From contig CAIOTH010000029.1 of assembly GCA_903861145.1 (NCBI GenBank), positions 1 through 56,506 on the forward strand: a stretch of 56,506 nt of DNA. The letters are read 5' to 3'. The first letter of the stretch is position 1; each line of letters begins with the position of its first letter. The notes under the pieces were generated by a model. It saw only the letters and a list, made by a program, of their open reading frames with translations. It made no database searches and was not told the origin of the DNA. This document shows, piece after piece, positions 19,450 to 27,758 of this stretch. The translations under genes and the position numbers were made by a program. This stretch comes from an uncultured Bacteroidota bacterium (lineage in GTDB: Bacteria; Bacteroidota; Bacteroidia; Chitinophagales; LD1).

Positions 19450-20523
19450 ATGAAGAGAATTATAGTAATACTTAGTTGTGTATTGATAACAGGCGGGCAG
19501 ATTTTTGCAGGAAATCCCGATAGGAGGGGTGAAGCTGGTGCGGCTGAATTACTGATGAATGGCTGGGGCCGCTCAACCGGTCTTTGGAGCATGAATTCGG
19601 CTGATGTGCAGGGTATCGAAGCAGAGAGAATAAATCCTGCAGGCATAGCTTTTACCCAGCACACCGAAATAGCCGCTTCATACGCGCTGTGGCTACAGGG
19701 CTCGGGTGTGGGTGTGGCGCATGCCGGGTTTGCACAAGGCTTTAAGGATAACGTATTTGCATTGAGTATCCAGGCTTTAAATTTGGGTAGCATTCAAAAA
19801 ACAACTACCAGTAACCCTGAGGGCGGCATAGGTAGCTACAGCCCTGCTTTTATCAATATCGGTGTTTCGTATGCCCGTAAGTTTTCAAATAGTATTTCGG
19901 GTGGCGTTACAGTGCGTTTAATTGATGAAGGCCTGGGTAACCTCAATGCCTTTGGTATGTGTATTGATGCAGGCTTACAATATGTTACAGGGCCAAAAGA
20001 CAATATCCACTTTGGTGTTTCATTGCGCAATGTAGGTACACCCATGAAATTTAGCGGCGATGCTTTGGCTACTTCAGTAAATATTGTATCAACCTCTACC
20101 TATACTTTAAGCGAGCAAAGCACCGTAAATAAATTTGAGTTGCCTACACAGTTAAATATTGGAGCCGCCTATGATATTTGGATGGGAGCCAAGAAGGAAA
20201 TTAAACCCAAAGTTTTTAAGCAAGACTATAGGTTAACTGCCCTTGCAAACTTTACATCAAATGCCTTTGGTTATGATTATTACGGCGTTGGGCTTGAGTT
20301 TGGTTGGAGAGAAATATTCATGCTGCGCGCAGCATGGCGTTTTGAAAAAGGCCAGTTTAATCCGGCTCAAAGGCTTGATGTTTATACTGGGTTGGCAGCA
20401 GGTGCTACGTTTGACATACCATTTAAGAAAGATGGCGGGCCGCGCCTTGCAATTGATTACTCTTTCAGGGCAACTTCGCCTTTTCAGGGTACCCACAGCT
20501 TTGGTTTGCGGATTAACTTGTAA
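19450..20523 (+). CDS. PorV/PorQ-family outer-membrane protein
   Basis: A 357-residue outer-membrane beta-barrel. Residues 1-20 are the signal peptide (MKRIIVILSCVLITGGQIFA). The mature N-terminus carries the family signature: GEAGAAELLMNG, then GRSTGLWSMNSADVQGIEAE and RINPAGIAF. The remainder alternates in beta-strand pattern and ends HSFGLRINL. PorV (LptO) binds C-terminal domains of T9SS cargo and shuttles them from the translocon; PorV paralogues linked to particular cargo are common. Its place directly after the 1406-residue exoprotein suggests that it is a dedicated partner for it. It is probably not the housekeeping PorV, but the sequence alone cannot settle that. Confidence 0.8.
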   Translation: MKRIIVILSCVLITGGQIFAGNPDRRGEAGAAELLMNGWGRSTGLWSMNSADVQGIEAERINPAGIAFTQHTEIAASYALWLQGSGVGVAHAGFAQGFKDNVFALSIQALNLGSIQKTTTSNPEGGIGSYSPAFINIGVSYARKFSNSISGGVTVRLIDEGLGNLNAFGMCIDAGLQYVTGPKDNIHFGVSLRNVGTPMKFSGDALATSVNIVSTSTYTLSEQSTVNKFELPTQLNIGAAYDIWMGAKKEIKPKVFKQDYRLTALANFTSNAFGYDYYGVGLEFGWREIFMLRAAWRFEKGQFNPAQRLDVYTGLAAGATFDIPFKKDGGPRLAIDYSFRATSPFQGTHSFGLRINL

Positions 20524-20548
20524 TTCTTAACTTTGTAGTATAAAATCT

Positions 20549-20583
20549 AAAGACGTCTCCGTTCAGGGACGTCTTTCCTTTTT
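20549..20583 (+). terminator. Rho-independent terminator of the surface cassette
   Basis: AAAGACGTC (20549-20557) pairs with GACGTCTTT (20568-20576), followed by CC and five T residues. It separates the TonB/PorV-like cassette from greA. Confidence 0.85.
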
Positions 20584-20660
20584 GATAGTTCGATAAACAT
20601 CAGAGGGACTATTCCATCAAATTGCGCCGTAAAAATTCCAAAATTTAAAATTACATAGAG

Positions 20661-21134
20661 ATGTCAGGCATATTTTATATGAGTAAGGAAGGCCTTGAAA
20701 AGCTTCAGGAAGAGGTGAAATATTTGAGGTTTGTAAAACGCAAAGAAGTGGCCCGGGCTATTCAGGAAGCCCGCGAAAAAGGCGACCTAAGCGAAAACGC
20801 TGAGTATCATGCCGCCAAGGAAGAGCAGGGCCATGTTGAGGCTAAAATAGCTGAGCTGGAGACCAAGCTGGCCAGCGCCCGCATTATGGACGATAGGCAA
20901 ATGGATACCTCAAAGGCTAATATTCTTTCTACTATAGAGGTTTTGAATGTGAAGATGAGCAAGAAGATGACCTTTACTTTGGTTAGTGAGGCTGAGGCGA
21001 ACCTTAAAGAAGGCAAACTATCGGTTAGTTCACCCATAGGCAAGGTGCTGCTTGGTACCTCGGTTGGGGCTAAGGTAAAAGCGCTAACACCCGGCGGAGA
21101 GATGGAGTTTGAAGTGCTTAAAATAATGGCTTAA
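20661..21134 (+). CDS. greA: Transcription elongation factor GreA
   Basis: A 157-residue factor that enters the RNA polymerase secondary channel and stimulates cleavage of backtracked transcripts. The N-terminal coiled coil carries the conserved tip AREKGDLSENAEYHAAKEEQ with the acidic pair used in catalysis. The C-terminal FKBP-like domain holds SPIGKVLLGTSVGAKV. The N-terminus MSGIFYMSKEGLEKLQEEV gives the normal length; the inner ATG at codon 7 is a possible alternative start. The HIT gene follows after 11 bases, so the two are likely one transcript. Confidence 0.95.
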   Translation: MSGIFYMSKEGLEKLQEEVKYLRFVKRKEVARAIQEAREKGDLSENAEYHAAKEEQGHVEAKIAELETKLASARIMDDRQMDTSKANILSTIEVLNVKMSKKMTFTLVSEAEANLKEGKLSVSSPIGKVLLGTSVGAKVKALTPGGEMEFEVLKIMA

Positions 21135-21145
21135 TACTTTCTGGT

Positions 21146-21541
21146 ATGGCTTCCATTTTTACCCGCATCATAAAAGGTGAAATACCTTGCTACAAAATAG
21201 CAGAAGACGAAAACTATTTTGCCTTTTTAGATATTGCTCCGCTGGCAAAGGGCCATGTGCTTGTTGTGCCGAAGGTTGAGGTAGATTATATTTTTAATCT
21301 TGACGACACGATTTTGGCAGGCCTGATGGTATTTTCAAAAAGGGTAGCTTTGGCTATTGAAAAAGCAGTGCCCTGTGCACGTGTTGGGGTTGCGGTTATA
21401 GGTTTGGAAGTTCCTCATGCGCACGTTCATCTTATCCCGCTAAACGAAATTGGCGACATTAACTTTAGCCGTCCTAAGCTAAAGCTTGACAAGGCCGAGC
21501 TGGAACAAATAGCTGATGCCATCAAGCACCAGTTGGGATGA
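21146..21541 (+). CDS. HIT-family nucleotide hydrolase
   Basis: A 131-residue histidine-triad protein of the Hint/PKCI type. The motif HAHVHLIP near residue 93 is the HxHxHxx signature whose middle His is the nucleophile in hydrolysis of nucleotide phosphoramidates or adenylates. FLDIAPLAKGHVLVVPK is the second conserved block. The N-terminus ASIFTRIIKGEIPCYKI is typical. It lies 11 bases after greA, an arrangement seen in many Bacteroidota, and is followed by a terminator at 21666. The physiological substrate is unknown. Confidence 0.92.
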   Translation: MASIFTRIIKGEIPCYKIAEDENYFAFLDIAPLAKGHVLVVPKVEVDYIFNLDDTILAGLMVFSKRVALAIEKAVPCARVGVAVIGLEVPHAHVHLIPLNEIGDINFSRPKLKLDKAELEQIADAIKHQLG

Positions 21542-21665
21542 TAAATCTTTCGCGTTAAGCAATAGTGGTTGCAAAATAGTTGCAAAGGAATTGCAACAAT
21601 GGTTTACAGTGCCTGTTTTTGTAAATAGCAGAGTATCAATATAGTGCAATCAATTTTACGAAAAG

Positions 21666-21700
21666 ATGGTTTACACTTTTAAAATTGTATACCATTTTTT
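21666..21700 (+). terminator. Terminator of the greA-HIT transcript
   Basis: ATGGTTTACA (21666-21675) pairs with TGTATACCAT (21686-21695) with one mismatch, followed by six T residues. It lies between the convergent HIT and ruvC genes. Just upstream, 21570-21600 holds two GTTGCAAA copies and one inverted TTGCAAC, of unknown meaning. Confidence 0.65.
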
Positions 21701-21737
21701 GAATTACCTGTTCAAACCCTTTGTTGCAACGGCCTGG

Positions 21738-22292
21738 TTACTTAAGCCTCGCGGGGTTTTGCTTAATAAAATCTCCCCATCCCGATACCTTTTTTCCTTT
21801 TGTTGCGGGCAGTTTGTTTTGAAAGTGATGGCACACCGCCGCAGCTAAACCATCGGTAGCATCCAAAAATTTAGGTTGTAGTTCAAATGCACAAAGTCGC
21901 TGCAACATGGCGGCCACTTGCTCTTTAGAGGAGTTACCGTTACCGGTTACTGATTGCTTTATTTTTTTGGGTGAGTATTCAAACACCGCTACATTCTGTG
22001 TCAGCGCAGAGGCAATAGCCACACCCTGTGCTCGGCCAAGCTTAAGCATACTTTGCACGTTCTTACCAAAAAAAGGAGCCTCAATAGCACATACCTGCGG
22101 GTGGTAGTTTTCAATCAGGCCTTGCACCTTTTCAAAAATGATTTTCAACTTGTCCAGCGGGTCTTCGTATTTTGAAAGATGGATAACCCCCATGCTTAGC
22201 AGCTTTATCTTCTGTTTTTCAACTTCAATAATGCCATAGCCCAGAACAATTGTTCCGGGGTCAATACCAAGGATGATAGTCTTTTCACTCAC
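21738..22292 (-). CDS. ruvC: Holliday junction resolvase RuvC
   Basis: A 184-residue endonuclease that cuts Holliday junctions with RuvAB. The RNase H-like fold shows its acidic residues: Asp in ILGIDPGT near the N-terminus, Glu in CAIEAPFFG, and the C-terminal Asp residues in LDATDGLAAAVCHH. RAQGVAIASALTQ and SPKKIKQSVTGNG are conserved blocks. The start is GTG at 22292, seven bases after a perfect TATATTTG box, so the mRNA may be leaderless. The C-terminal tail of about 25 residues is Lys-rich and extends a little past the usual end. Confidence 0.95.
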   Translation of the reverse strand: MSEKTIILGIDPGTIVLGYGIIEVEKQKIKLLSMGVIHLSKYEDPLDKLKIIFEKVQGLIENYHPQVCAIEAPFFGKNVQSMLKLGRAQGVAIASALTQNVAVFEYSPKKIKQSVTGNGNSSKEQVAAMLQRLCAFELQPKFLDATDGLAAAVCHHFQNKLPATKGKKVSGWGDFIKQNPARLK

Positions 22293-22299
22293 TAGTTGC

Positions 22300-22307
22300 C
22301 AAATATA
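22300..22307 (-). promoter_or_regulatory. -7 box of ruvC, abutting the start codon
   Basis: TATATTTG on the minus strand matches TAnnTTTG and ends 7 bases before the GTG start of ruvC. I find no TTTG at the expected -33 distance. Confidence 0.55.
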
Positions 22308-22392
22308 GAAAGACCTTTTTGATTGAAGGTTGAATGAAGTGGCGTGAGGCGCGATTCATTACATTTACTTCCACAAAACCGAAATCCAAAAT

Positions 22393-23337
22393 TTGAATCG
22401 AAATCTTCTTCTTGCCTTTAAAGTTTTACTCTTTGCGCTATTAAGTTGGTTTATTATTGACCAGCTTTTTTTGAAGAATGACTTTAATGCACAACTCTCT
22501 TTTTGTCTTCAACACCTAAGGGGCGACCGATACTACTTTTTTGTGCTGGCCCTTTTACTAATGCCCGTTAATTGGGGATTGGAAACCATAAAATGGAAAT
22601 TGCTGCTGCGCACCAACATTGGTTATACCAGATTACTCAAATCTATTATTGCGGGTGTAACAGTAGGCTTCGTTACTCCCGGTCGCACCGGCGAGTTTAT
22701 TGGCCGGGTTATGTTTTTAAACGACAATAACAATTCAAAGGTTTTTTACCTCAGCTCCATTGGCGGGTTGGCGCAAACCGCAGCCTCGTTAATTATCGGG
22801 GTACCGTTTGTGGCTATTTGGCGTAACGACCCATTTATAACCGAAATTGTAATAGGCAGCGCAGCGGTTTACGTGCTTGCCTTTTTTCGTTTCGATTTGC
22901 TCAACAAGCTGCTCTCATCATGGTCATTACTTCAGCGGTATGGATTAATTATTGAACACGGCGACCTGCCGGATATCAAGACGCAGGTAGCTGTTTTGTT
23001 GCTCTCTTTTTTAAGATTTGGGGTTTATACACTGCAATATGTTCTGCTACTTATCTTCTTCGGTATCGGTAGCGATTTGCTCGCTTTATTTACCCATAGC
23101 ATAGTATATCTTTTGGCGCAAACCTTCTCTCCATTAATGCCATTGCTTGATTTTAGCTACCGCGGTGCAAGTGCCCTTTATGTTTTTAATGGCTTCTCTA
23201 ATAACAACGTTGCCATACTTAGTGCGGTAATGGTAGTGTGGTTTGTAAACCTTGTAATACCGGCGCTTTTGGGCTACTTCTTTATTGTAAGGCGAAAGGA
23301 AATTCGCTTACCCTGGATTGGCAGCCCGAATCTTTAG
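22393..23337 (+). CDS. Flippase-like (UPF0104/AglD-type) membrane protein
   Basis: A 314-residue inner-membrane protein with about eight hydrophobic segments, of the lysylphosphatidylglycerol synthase TM-region/AglD family. The conserved segment VGFVTPGRTGEFIGRV (about residues 92-107) is the family hallmark (TPGRxGEFxR). Members are thought to move polyprenyl-linked sugars or lipids; substrate unknown here. The start is TTG at 22393: no in-frame ATG occurs before codon 57, which would delete the first membrane segments. A weak -7 box TACATTTA lies at 22360-22367. It is divergent from ruvC and 88 bases ahead of the methyltransferase gene. Confidence 0.8.
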   Translation: MNRNLLLAFKVLLFALLSWFIIDQLFLKNDFNAQLSFCLQHLRGDRYYFFVLALLLMPVNWGLETIKWKLLLRTNIGYTRLLKSIIAGVTVGFVTPGRTGEFIGRVMFLNDNNNSKVFYLSSIGGLAQTAASLIIGVPFVAIWRNDPFITEIVIGSAAVYVLAFFRFDLLNKLLSSWSLLQRYGLIIEHGDLPDIKTQVAVLLLSFLRFGVYTLQYVLLLIFFGIGSDLLALFTHSIVYLLAQTFSPLMPLLDFSYRGASALYVFNGFSNNNVAILSAVMVVWFVNLVIPALLGYFFIVRRKEIRLPWIGSPNL

Positions 23338-23384
23338 TAACTGCATCAGCGCTTGCGCAATACCTATATATCCATCGGGAAAGA

Positions 23385-23392
23385 TACTTTTG
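23385..23392 (+). promoter_or_regulatory. -7 box upstream of methyltransferase gene
   Basis: TACTTTTG matches TAnnTTTG and lies 33 bases before the ATG at 23426. The -33 element is not clear. Confidence 0.45.
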
Positions 23393-23425
23393 TGCTTTGT
23401 TCCTTAGCCTCTCAACTGTAATGCC

Positions 23426-24598
23426 ATGCCTTTAAATGATACCGAAAACCTGTTTAAGCAACTAAATGATGCTATCTCGGCACAACAGTTTGTAAAGCTT
23501 ACCCTTAGCGACCGCCGCGATAAAAGCAATAACCTCAAAAATGTTTTTGTAAAGCCGGTAATGCTTAAATCGGGTTATATGCTCTCGTTTGTTTATAGGC
23601 ACCCTACAAAAGATATTACCAAGAATTACGAAGTAGCCGAGGCGGTATCTTTGCTAAAAGACATGCTCGACAAAGGTTTTTATAAAGCCGACTTGTTTAC
23701 CTCGACTAATGAAGTGCACCTTACAATTACCAAAAATGGCAAAAGCATATTGTCGCAAAAGGTAGCTGCTAATCAGCAAGCACCTGTGGTTGAGCACGAC
23801 AGGGTTAAAAAGCGCTTTGTAAAACCCGAGAACAATATTTACCTGCGCGAATTAGGAATAACAACCGCCGATGGACATGTAAAAGGCGATAAGCAGGACA
23901 AATTCAAACAGATAAATAAATACGTTGAAATAGTGGAGGACATAGTAAACTCTGCCGCTCTTCCTCCCGATTTTGGTATTGCCGATATGGGCTCGGGTAA
24001 AGGGTATTTAACCTTTGCACTATACGACTACCTTACCAATACGCTCAATTTAAGCCCTAAAGCAACCGGTGTTGAACTGCGGACAGAACTGGTTGAAAAA
24101 TGTAATGCCATTGCAACTAAAGCGAGCTATAGCAACTTAAACTTTGTAACCGGCTCAATTGATTCAGCCGAATTGCCACAGGTTGATATGCTCATTGCCC
24201 TGCATGCATGCGATACAGCAACCGACCAGGCAATTTATAGAGGTATTAAAGCCAGGGCCAAAGTAATTATCTGCGCACCTTGTTGCCATAAGCAAATCCG
24301 CAAACAAATCAATCCTTCAAACGAACTTAAGTCAATTACCCGTTTTGGTATACTTGAAGAACGCCAGGCCGAAATGCTGACCGATGCAATTCGTGCGCTT
24401 GTGTTAGAGGCATTCGGTTACAAAACCAAAGTGTTTGAATTTATTTCAACCGAACACACACCTAAAAATGTTTTAATTGTAGGAGTGAAGGCCGAAGCAA
24501 CTAAAGAGAATAAAACCGCCTCCATCGAAAAAATTAAGAACCTGAAAGCATTGTTTAATATCGAGTATCACGAACTTGAAAAACTGATGGTGATATAA
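23426..24598 (+). CDS. Class I SAM-dependent methyltransferase (Methyltransf_32-like)
   Basis: A 390-residue protein. The N-terminal region (residues 1-150) has no motif I recognise and may bind the substrate. The C-terminal Rossmann methyltransferase shows the SAM loop IADMGSGKGYLTFALYDYL, the acidic motif GVELRTELVEK, and the family blocks LIALHACDTATD and ICAPCCHKQIRKQ. The HAC and CAPCCHK blocks place it with the Methyltransf_32/METTL25-GSTCD-like group, whose characterised members act on RNA or protein; the substrate here is unknown. A strong terminator follows at 24615. Confidence 0.8.
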   Translation: MPLNDTENLFKQLNDAISAQQFVKLTLSDRRDKSNNLKNVFVKPVMLKSGYMLSFVYRHPTKDITKNYEVAEAVSLLKDMLDKGFYKADLFTSTNEVHLTITKNGKSILSQKVAANQQAPVVEHDRVKKRFVKPENNIYLRELGITTADGHVKGDKQDKFKQINKYVEIVEDIVNSAALPPDFGIADMGSGKGYLTFALYDYLTNTLNLSPKATGVELRTELVEKCNAIATKASYSNLNFVTGSIDSAELPQVDMLIALHACDTATDQAIYRGIKARAKVIICAPCCHKQIRKQINPSNELKSITRFGILEERQAEMLTDAIRALVLEAFGYKTKVFEFISTEHTPKNVLIVGVKAEATKENKTASIEKIKNLKALFNIEYHELEKLMVI

Positions 24599-24614
24599 TC
24601 TTGGCGGATAACAT

Positions 24615-24657
24615 AAAAAGCGAAAGGCGATACACAATGTATCGCCTTTCGCTTTTT
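24615..24657. terminator. Bidirectional terminator with perfect 20-bp stem
   Basis: Positions 24615-24634 and 24638-24657 are exact reverse complements with a 3-base loop. The stem begins with five A and ends with five T, so it works in both directions for the convergent methyltransferase and OmpA-like genes. Confidence 0.95.
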
Positions 24658-24673
24658 AGAGTTTTAGAAGAAC

Positions 24674-27082
24674 CTATTTGAAGGTAATCTTCATTTCAAC
24701 CCTTCGATTTTTCTGTCTTCCTTCAGGTGTATCGTTGTCAGCAATTGGTTTGCTGGCACCGTAGCCAAAGGCGTCAAGCTTGCCACCGTCAACACCTCGT
24801 TTAATCAGGTAGTTTTTAACTGCCGTGGCACGTTTTTGCGAAAGAATAAGGTTCGATTCATCTTTGCCTACATTGTCCGTATGGCCCTCAATCCGCAAAC
24901 CGTAATTCTCTTTTTTCTTCAACAAATCAGCCAGGGCATTTAACGAGAAGAACGATTTCGATTTTATTTCATCCTTACCTGTTGCAAACTCCAGGTTTTC
25001 GAAAGCGTATTTAACCGTTTCAATTTCTTTCTTCTCTAACTTAGGACAGCCGTGGTTTTCCGGCACGCCAAACACATCAGGGCACTCATCATCTTTATCA
25101 GGCACGCCGTCACCATCTCTATCTGGCCAAGGGCAACCATGGTTTTCAGCTGGTCCCGGTGTAAGCACACATTGGTCTTCATCATCAAATACACCGTCCT
25201 TATCGGTATCAGGGCAGCCATGGTGTTCTTTAGGGCCGGCAAGTGTTGGGCATAAATCCAGCTTATCAGGTATACCATCACTATCTCTGTCAGGGCAACC
25301 ATTAAACTGTGCAAGGCCCGGTTGGTCAGGGCACTCATCAAGCTTGTCTATAATGCCATCGCTATCCCTATCAGGGCATCCATGGTTAATGGCTAATCCT
25401 TTTTCAAACGGACATGAATCCTGTATATCAATTATACCATCACCATCAGTATCAGGGCAGCCGTGTAATTCAACCGGTCCGGGCACATCCGGGCACCAGT
25501 CATCCTTATCCAACACGCCATCGCTATCTCTATCAGGGCAACCATGCGATACACAAGGGCCGGGGTCTTTAGGGCATTTATCTTTTTTATTCGAAACGCC
25601 GTCCTTGTCACGGTCACGCATTTTGTGATAAGGGATAGTGATTTTTAAACCGGCATGAAACTCTTCATTGTAAACGTGCTTTTTGGCAAAAAAGGCCAAA
25701 ATATCCTGTGTTCCTACAAATAAAGGGCCGGCTCTAAGCGTAGCTCCAAAATTGAAGTTACCTTGTACATCGTACGATAGTGGAAGGTACAATCCAAAAT
25801 ATGAATGATCGAATTTAGGTGTTAAAGTAAATGTAGATACCTGCTGCACCTGGTTTCTGTTCGGTGCCATATCAGGCGAAATTACACCTGCAAGATTAAC
25901 CCCAAAGCCGTAGCCGATATTGTAATCAATATAAATGTTAAAGCGGGTAGGCAGCCACATGGTAAACGATGTGGTTGAAGTGGTATACCCGAAACGGCTT
26001 ATAAGTGTATCATTAAAGCTCTGCAATCCATTAGGGAATTTAAGGTGCTGAACGTTCCAGTTTTGTATGTTGGCGTTAAAGTTGCCGGTTGTTGCATCCT
26101 GCCTAAACTTAACGGCACCAAAATCTATAATCGAAAATCCAACCGAAAGCTTGTACCTCTGTTTGTCATATCGCCACTGGTCCTGGCAATCCATAGTGTA
26201 TTTATATTTGTCAGCATCAGGGCGCCACTCATACACTATACCGAGGTCAGCCGCTACCGATGGCTTTGCGTAAGTAAATGTGAAGGAGTTCTTCATAAAC
26301 GTTTGAAGATTCAAATTGCCCCCCGCCAATTGAGTTACGCTGCCCGATAATGCATACTTTACCGAAGCATTATTTATCGAGATAGAGTCGTAGTTAGGCC
26401 ATTTATAATTAAGGTTATTACCGTATAGGTAACCACCGGCAATTCCATCTATTAATTTCAGAGTGCCGCCCAGTTTTATAAAATGGTTTCCCTTTTCGTA
26501 TACAACACGCGAATAGGTTATGCCATAATCCATCCATGCCAGTGTCTTCAATGCCAGGTTCGAGTTGCTGAGTGATTTTCCTAAGAAGCCTGTAACTGAA
26601 TCGGCCTTGAATCCCTGCCCATAGTACGCCGAGCGTGCCAAAACCTCACTCACGTTATTCAGGTTAAAAATGGTATTGGCATGGTAGGTAAGGGCCAGCG
26701 CATTTTTGTTTTTATTCTTACCTCTGCCAAACGAAAACATGAAGGATAAGGGGCCCTGAACCTGGGTTCCAAAATATATATCCTTATCTCTCCCGTTTAC
26801 CCGCTCCAAAAGAAAGTCTTGCTGAAAATTAGAACTGCTTGATGCCAGGCTCGGGTTTGTAATGAGTCTGCGGTCAACACCTATGTAGTTGTTATTAAAA
26901 CCCAAACCCATGCTAATAATGTTGATGTCCACTATAAAGTGGTTATCAGCAATAGCCGGGTTAAAGTTTACGTTAGTAACGCCGCCATACGAGCTGGAAT
27001 TTAAGCCGGTATAAAACTGGGCATTGGTACTTAGCCTTAAAAAGATGCCAATTATGGTTAGTAATAGTACACTTCTTTTCAT
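24674..27082 (-). CDS. OmpA-family protein with beta-barrel domain and TSP3 repeats
   Basis: An 802-residue outer-membrane protein. The ATG at 27082 starts the signal peptide (MKRSVLLLTIIGIFLRLSTNAQ). Residues 22-490 are a beta-rich DUF5723-like barrel domain (SSYGGVTNVNFNPAIADN). Residues about 493-670 hold seven thrombospondin type-3 calcium-binding repeats (DRDSDGIIDKLDECPDQPG type) with a regular GCPD linker. Residues about 680-802 are the OmpA C-terminal peptidoglycan-binding domain with GHTDNVGKDESN and KNRRVEMKI. It links the outer membrane to the cell wall; the TSP3 stalk would span the periplasm and stiffen with calcium. It is monocistronic, with a -7 box at 27112-27119. Confidence 0.9.
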   Translation of the reverse strand: MKRSVLLLTIIGIFLRLSTNAQFYTGLNSSSYGGVTNVNFNPAIADNHFIVDINIISMGLGFNNNYIGVDRRLITNPSLASSSSNFQQDFLLERVNGRDKDIYFGTQVQGPLSFMFSFGRGKNKNKNALALTYHANTIFNLNNVSEVLARSAYYGQGFKADSVTGFLGKSLSNSNLALKTLAWMDYGITYSRVVYEKGNHFIKLGGTLKLIDGIAGGYLYGNNLNYKWPNYDSISINNASVKYALSGSVTQLAGGNLNLQTFMKNSFTFTYAKPSVAADLGIVYEWRPDADKYKYTMDCQDQWRYDKQRYKLSVGFSIIDFGAVKFRQDATTGNFNANIQNWNVQHLKFPNGLQSFNDTLISRFGYTTSTTSFTMWLPTRFNIYIDYNIGYGFGVNLAGVISPDMAPNRNQVQQVSTFTLTPKFDHSYFGLYLPLSYDVQGNFNFGATLRAGPLFVGTQDILAFFAKKHVYNEEFHAGLKITIPYHKMRDRDKDGVSNKKDKCPKDPGPCVSHGCPDRDSDGVLDKDDWCPDVPGPVELHGCPDTDGDGIIDIQDSCPFEKGLAINHGCPDRDSDGIIDKLDECPDQPGLAQFNGCPDRDSDGIPDKLDLCPTLAGPKEHHGCPDTDKDGVFDDEDQCVLTPGPAENHGCPWPDRDGDGVPDKDDECPDVFGVPENHGCPKLEKKEIETVKYAFENLEFATGKDEIKSKSFFSLNALADLLKKKENYGLRIEGHTDNVGKDESNLILSQKRATAVKNYLIKRGVDGGKLDAFGYGASKPIADNDTPEGRQKNRRVEMKITFK

Positions 27083-27111
27083 ACGCACATTTTATATTTA
27101 AGTAATACAAC

Positions 27112-27119
27112 CAAAAGTA
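27112..27119 (-). promoter_or_regulatory. -7 box of OmpA-like gene
   Basis: TACTTTTG on the minus strand lies 29 bases before the ATG at 27082. No TTTG at the -33 distance; the -7 match alone is good. Confidence 0.5.
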
Positions 27120-27169
27120 TGGTTTAAAAACTTATTACCCCCATTTCTTTTATCCCCGTTATTAGATTT

Positions 27170-27177
27170 TATTTTTG
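27170..27177 (+). promoter_or_regulatory. -7 box at the head of the ATP synthase operon
   Basis: TATTTTTG ends 7 bases before a GTG at 27185. A TTTT at 27148-27151 is a weak -33 match with an 18-base spacer. Confidence 0.55.
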
Positions 27178-27184
27178 CGCCGTT

Positions 27185-27595
27185 GTGTCTTTAGGACATT
27201 CTTTAAACCCCAATATGAAATCAGCAACTACTAAGTTTTTAACCGCAGTTTTAGTACTCACCCTGGTTTGCGCTGCCTTGCTGCTGGTTTGGAACAACCA
27301 AATGGCCGAAAAAATGCGCTTTCACGATGGGTTTTGGATGCTGGGCATTTTTGCTTTAACGGTAACCATTGTACATCTCCTTCTTTTACAAGCTAAAAAA
27401 AGCTCCGGCAATTCCTTTATACGTACTTTTATGTTGTCAACCACCCTTAAGTTCTTTTTCTACTTACTCATGCTGGTTGTATTTATGATGTTCTCAAAAG
27501 ATAATAAGCAAATCCTGGCGCTGCACTTCCTTTTCTATTATGTCGTATTTAATATACTGGAAGTGACCATGTTATATAAAGAAGCCCTAAAATAA
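27185..27595 (+). CDS. Four-helix membrane protein at head of ATP synthase operon (AtpI-like role)
   Basis: Up to 136 residues, four predicted membrane helices (FLTAVLVLTLVCAALLLVW, FWMLGIFALTVTIVHLLLL, FFFYLLMLVVFMMF, LHFLFYYVVFNILEVTMLY). I do not recognise a characterised family. Its position before atpB matches AtpI-like or assembly-factor genes; an AtpI-type role is inferred from context. Start choice is open: the GTG at 27185 is 7 bases after a good -7 box, while the ATG at 27215 (MKSATTKFLT) gives a more usual N-terminus. A 9-bp hairpin (27617-27640) separates it from atpB. Confidence 0.7.
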   Translation: MSLGHSLNPNMKSATTKFLTAVLVLTLVCAALLLVWNNQMAEKMRFHDGFWMLGIFALTVTIVHLLLLQAKKSSGNSFIRTFMLSTTLKFFFYLLMLVVFMMFSKDNKQILALHFLFYYVVFNILEVTMLYKEALK

Positions 27596-27616
27596 CCTTC
27601 CTCTTCAGCTGGTTGT

Positions 27617-27640
27617 GCAATAAGCCAAAATGCTTATTGC
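27617..27640 (+). other. Hairpin between the 4-TM gene and atpB
   Basis: GCAATAAGC (27617-27625) and GCTTATTGC (27632-27640) form a perfect 9-bp stem with a 6-base loop. No T-run follows, so it is not a standard terminator; it could limit read-through or stabilise the upstream mRNA. Confidence 0.4.
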
Positions 27641-27704
27641 CATCAGGCAAACCTTCATTGTTAGAAAAAAGTGAAAAATTGCCAGACTCTTTTTTAGCTA
27701 AACC

Positions 27705-27735
27705 TTTTTCTAAACCTAAGATTATTTTATATTTG
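27705..27735 (+). promoter_or_regulatory. Promoter upstream of atpB
   Basis: TATATTTG (27728-27735) is a perfect -7 box; TTTT (27705-27708) is a 3-of-4 match to the -33 box with a 19-base spacer. The leader would be about 17 bases before the ATG at 27759. Confidence 0.6.
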
Positions 27736-27758
27736 CGCCGCTTTTGAAAAGATAAGAA

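Noticed and set aside
21570-21640. GTTGCAAA repeats as an origin or DnaA-box cluster
   Set aside because: Only two direct and one inverted short copies; no DnaA-box consensus or dnaA/gyrB neighbours.
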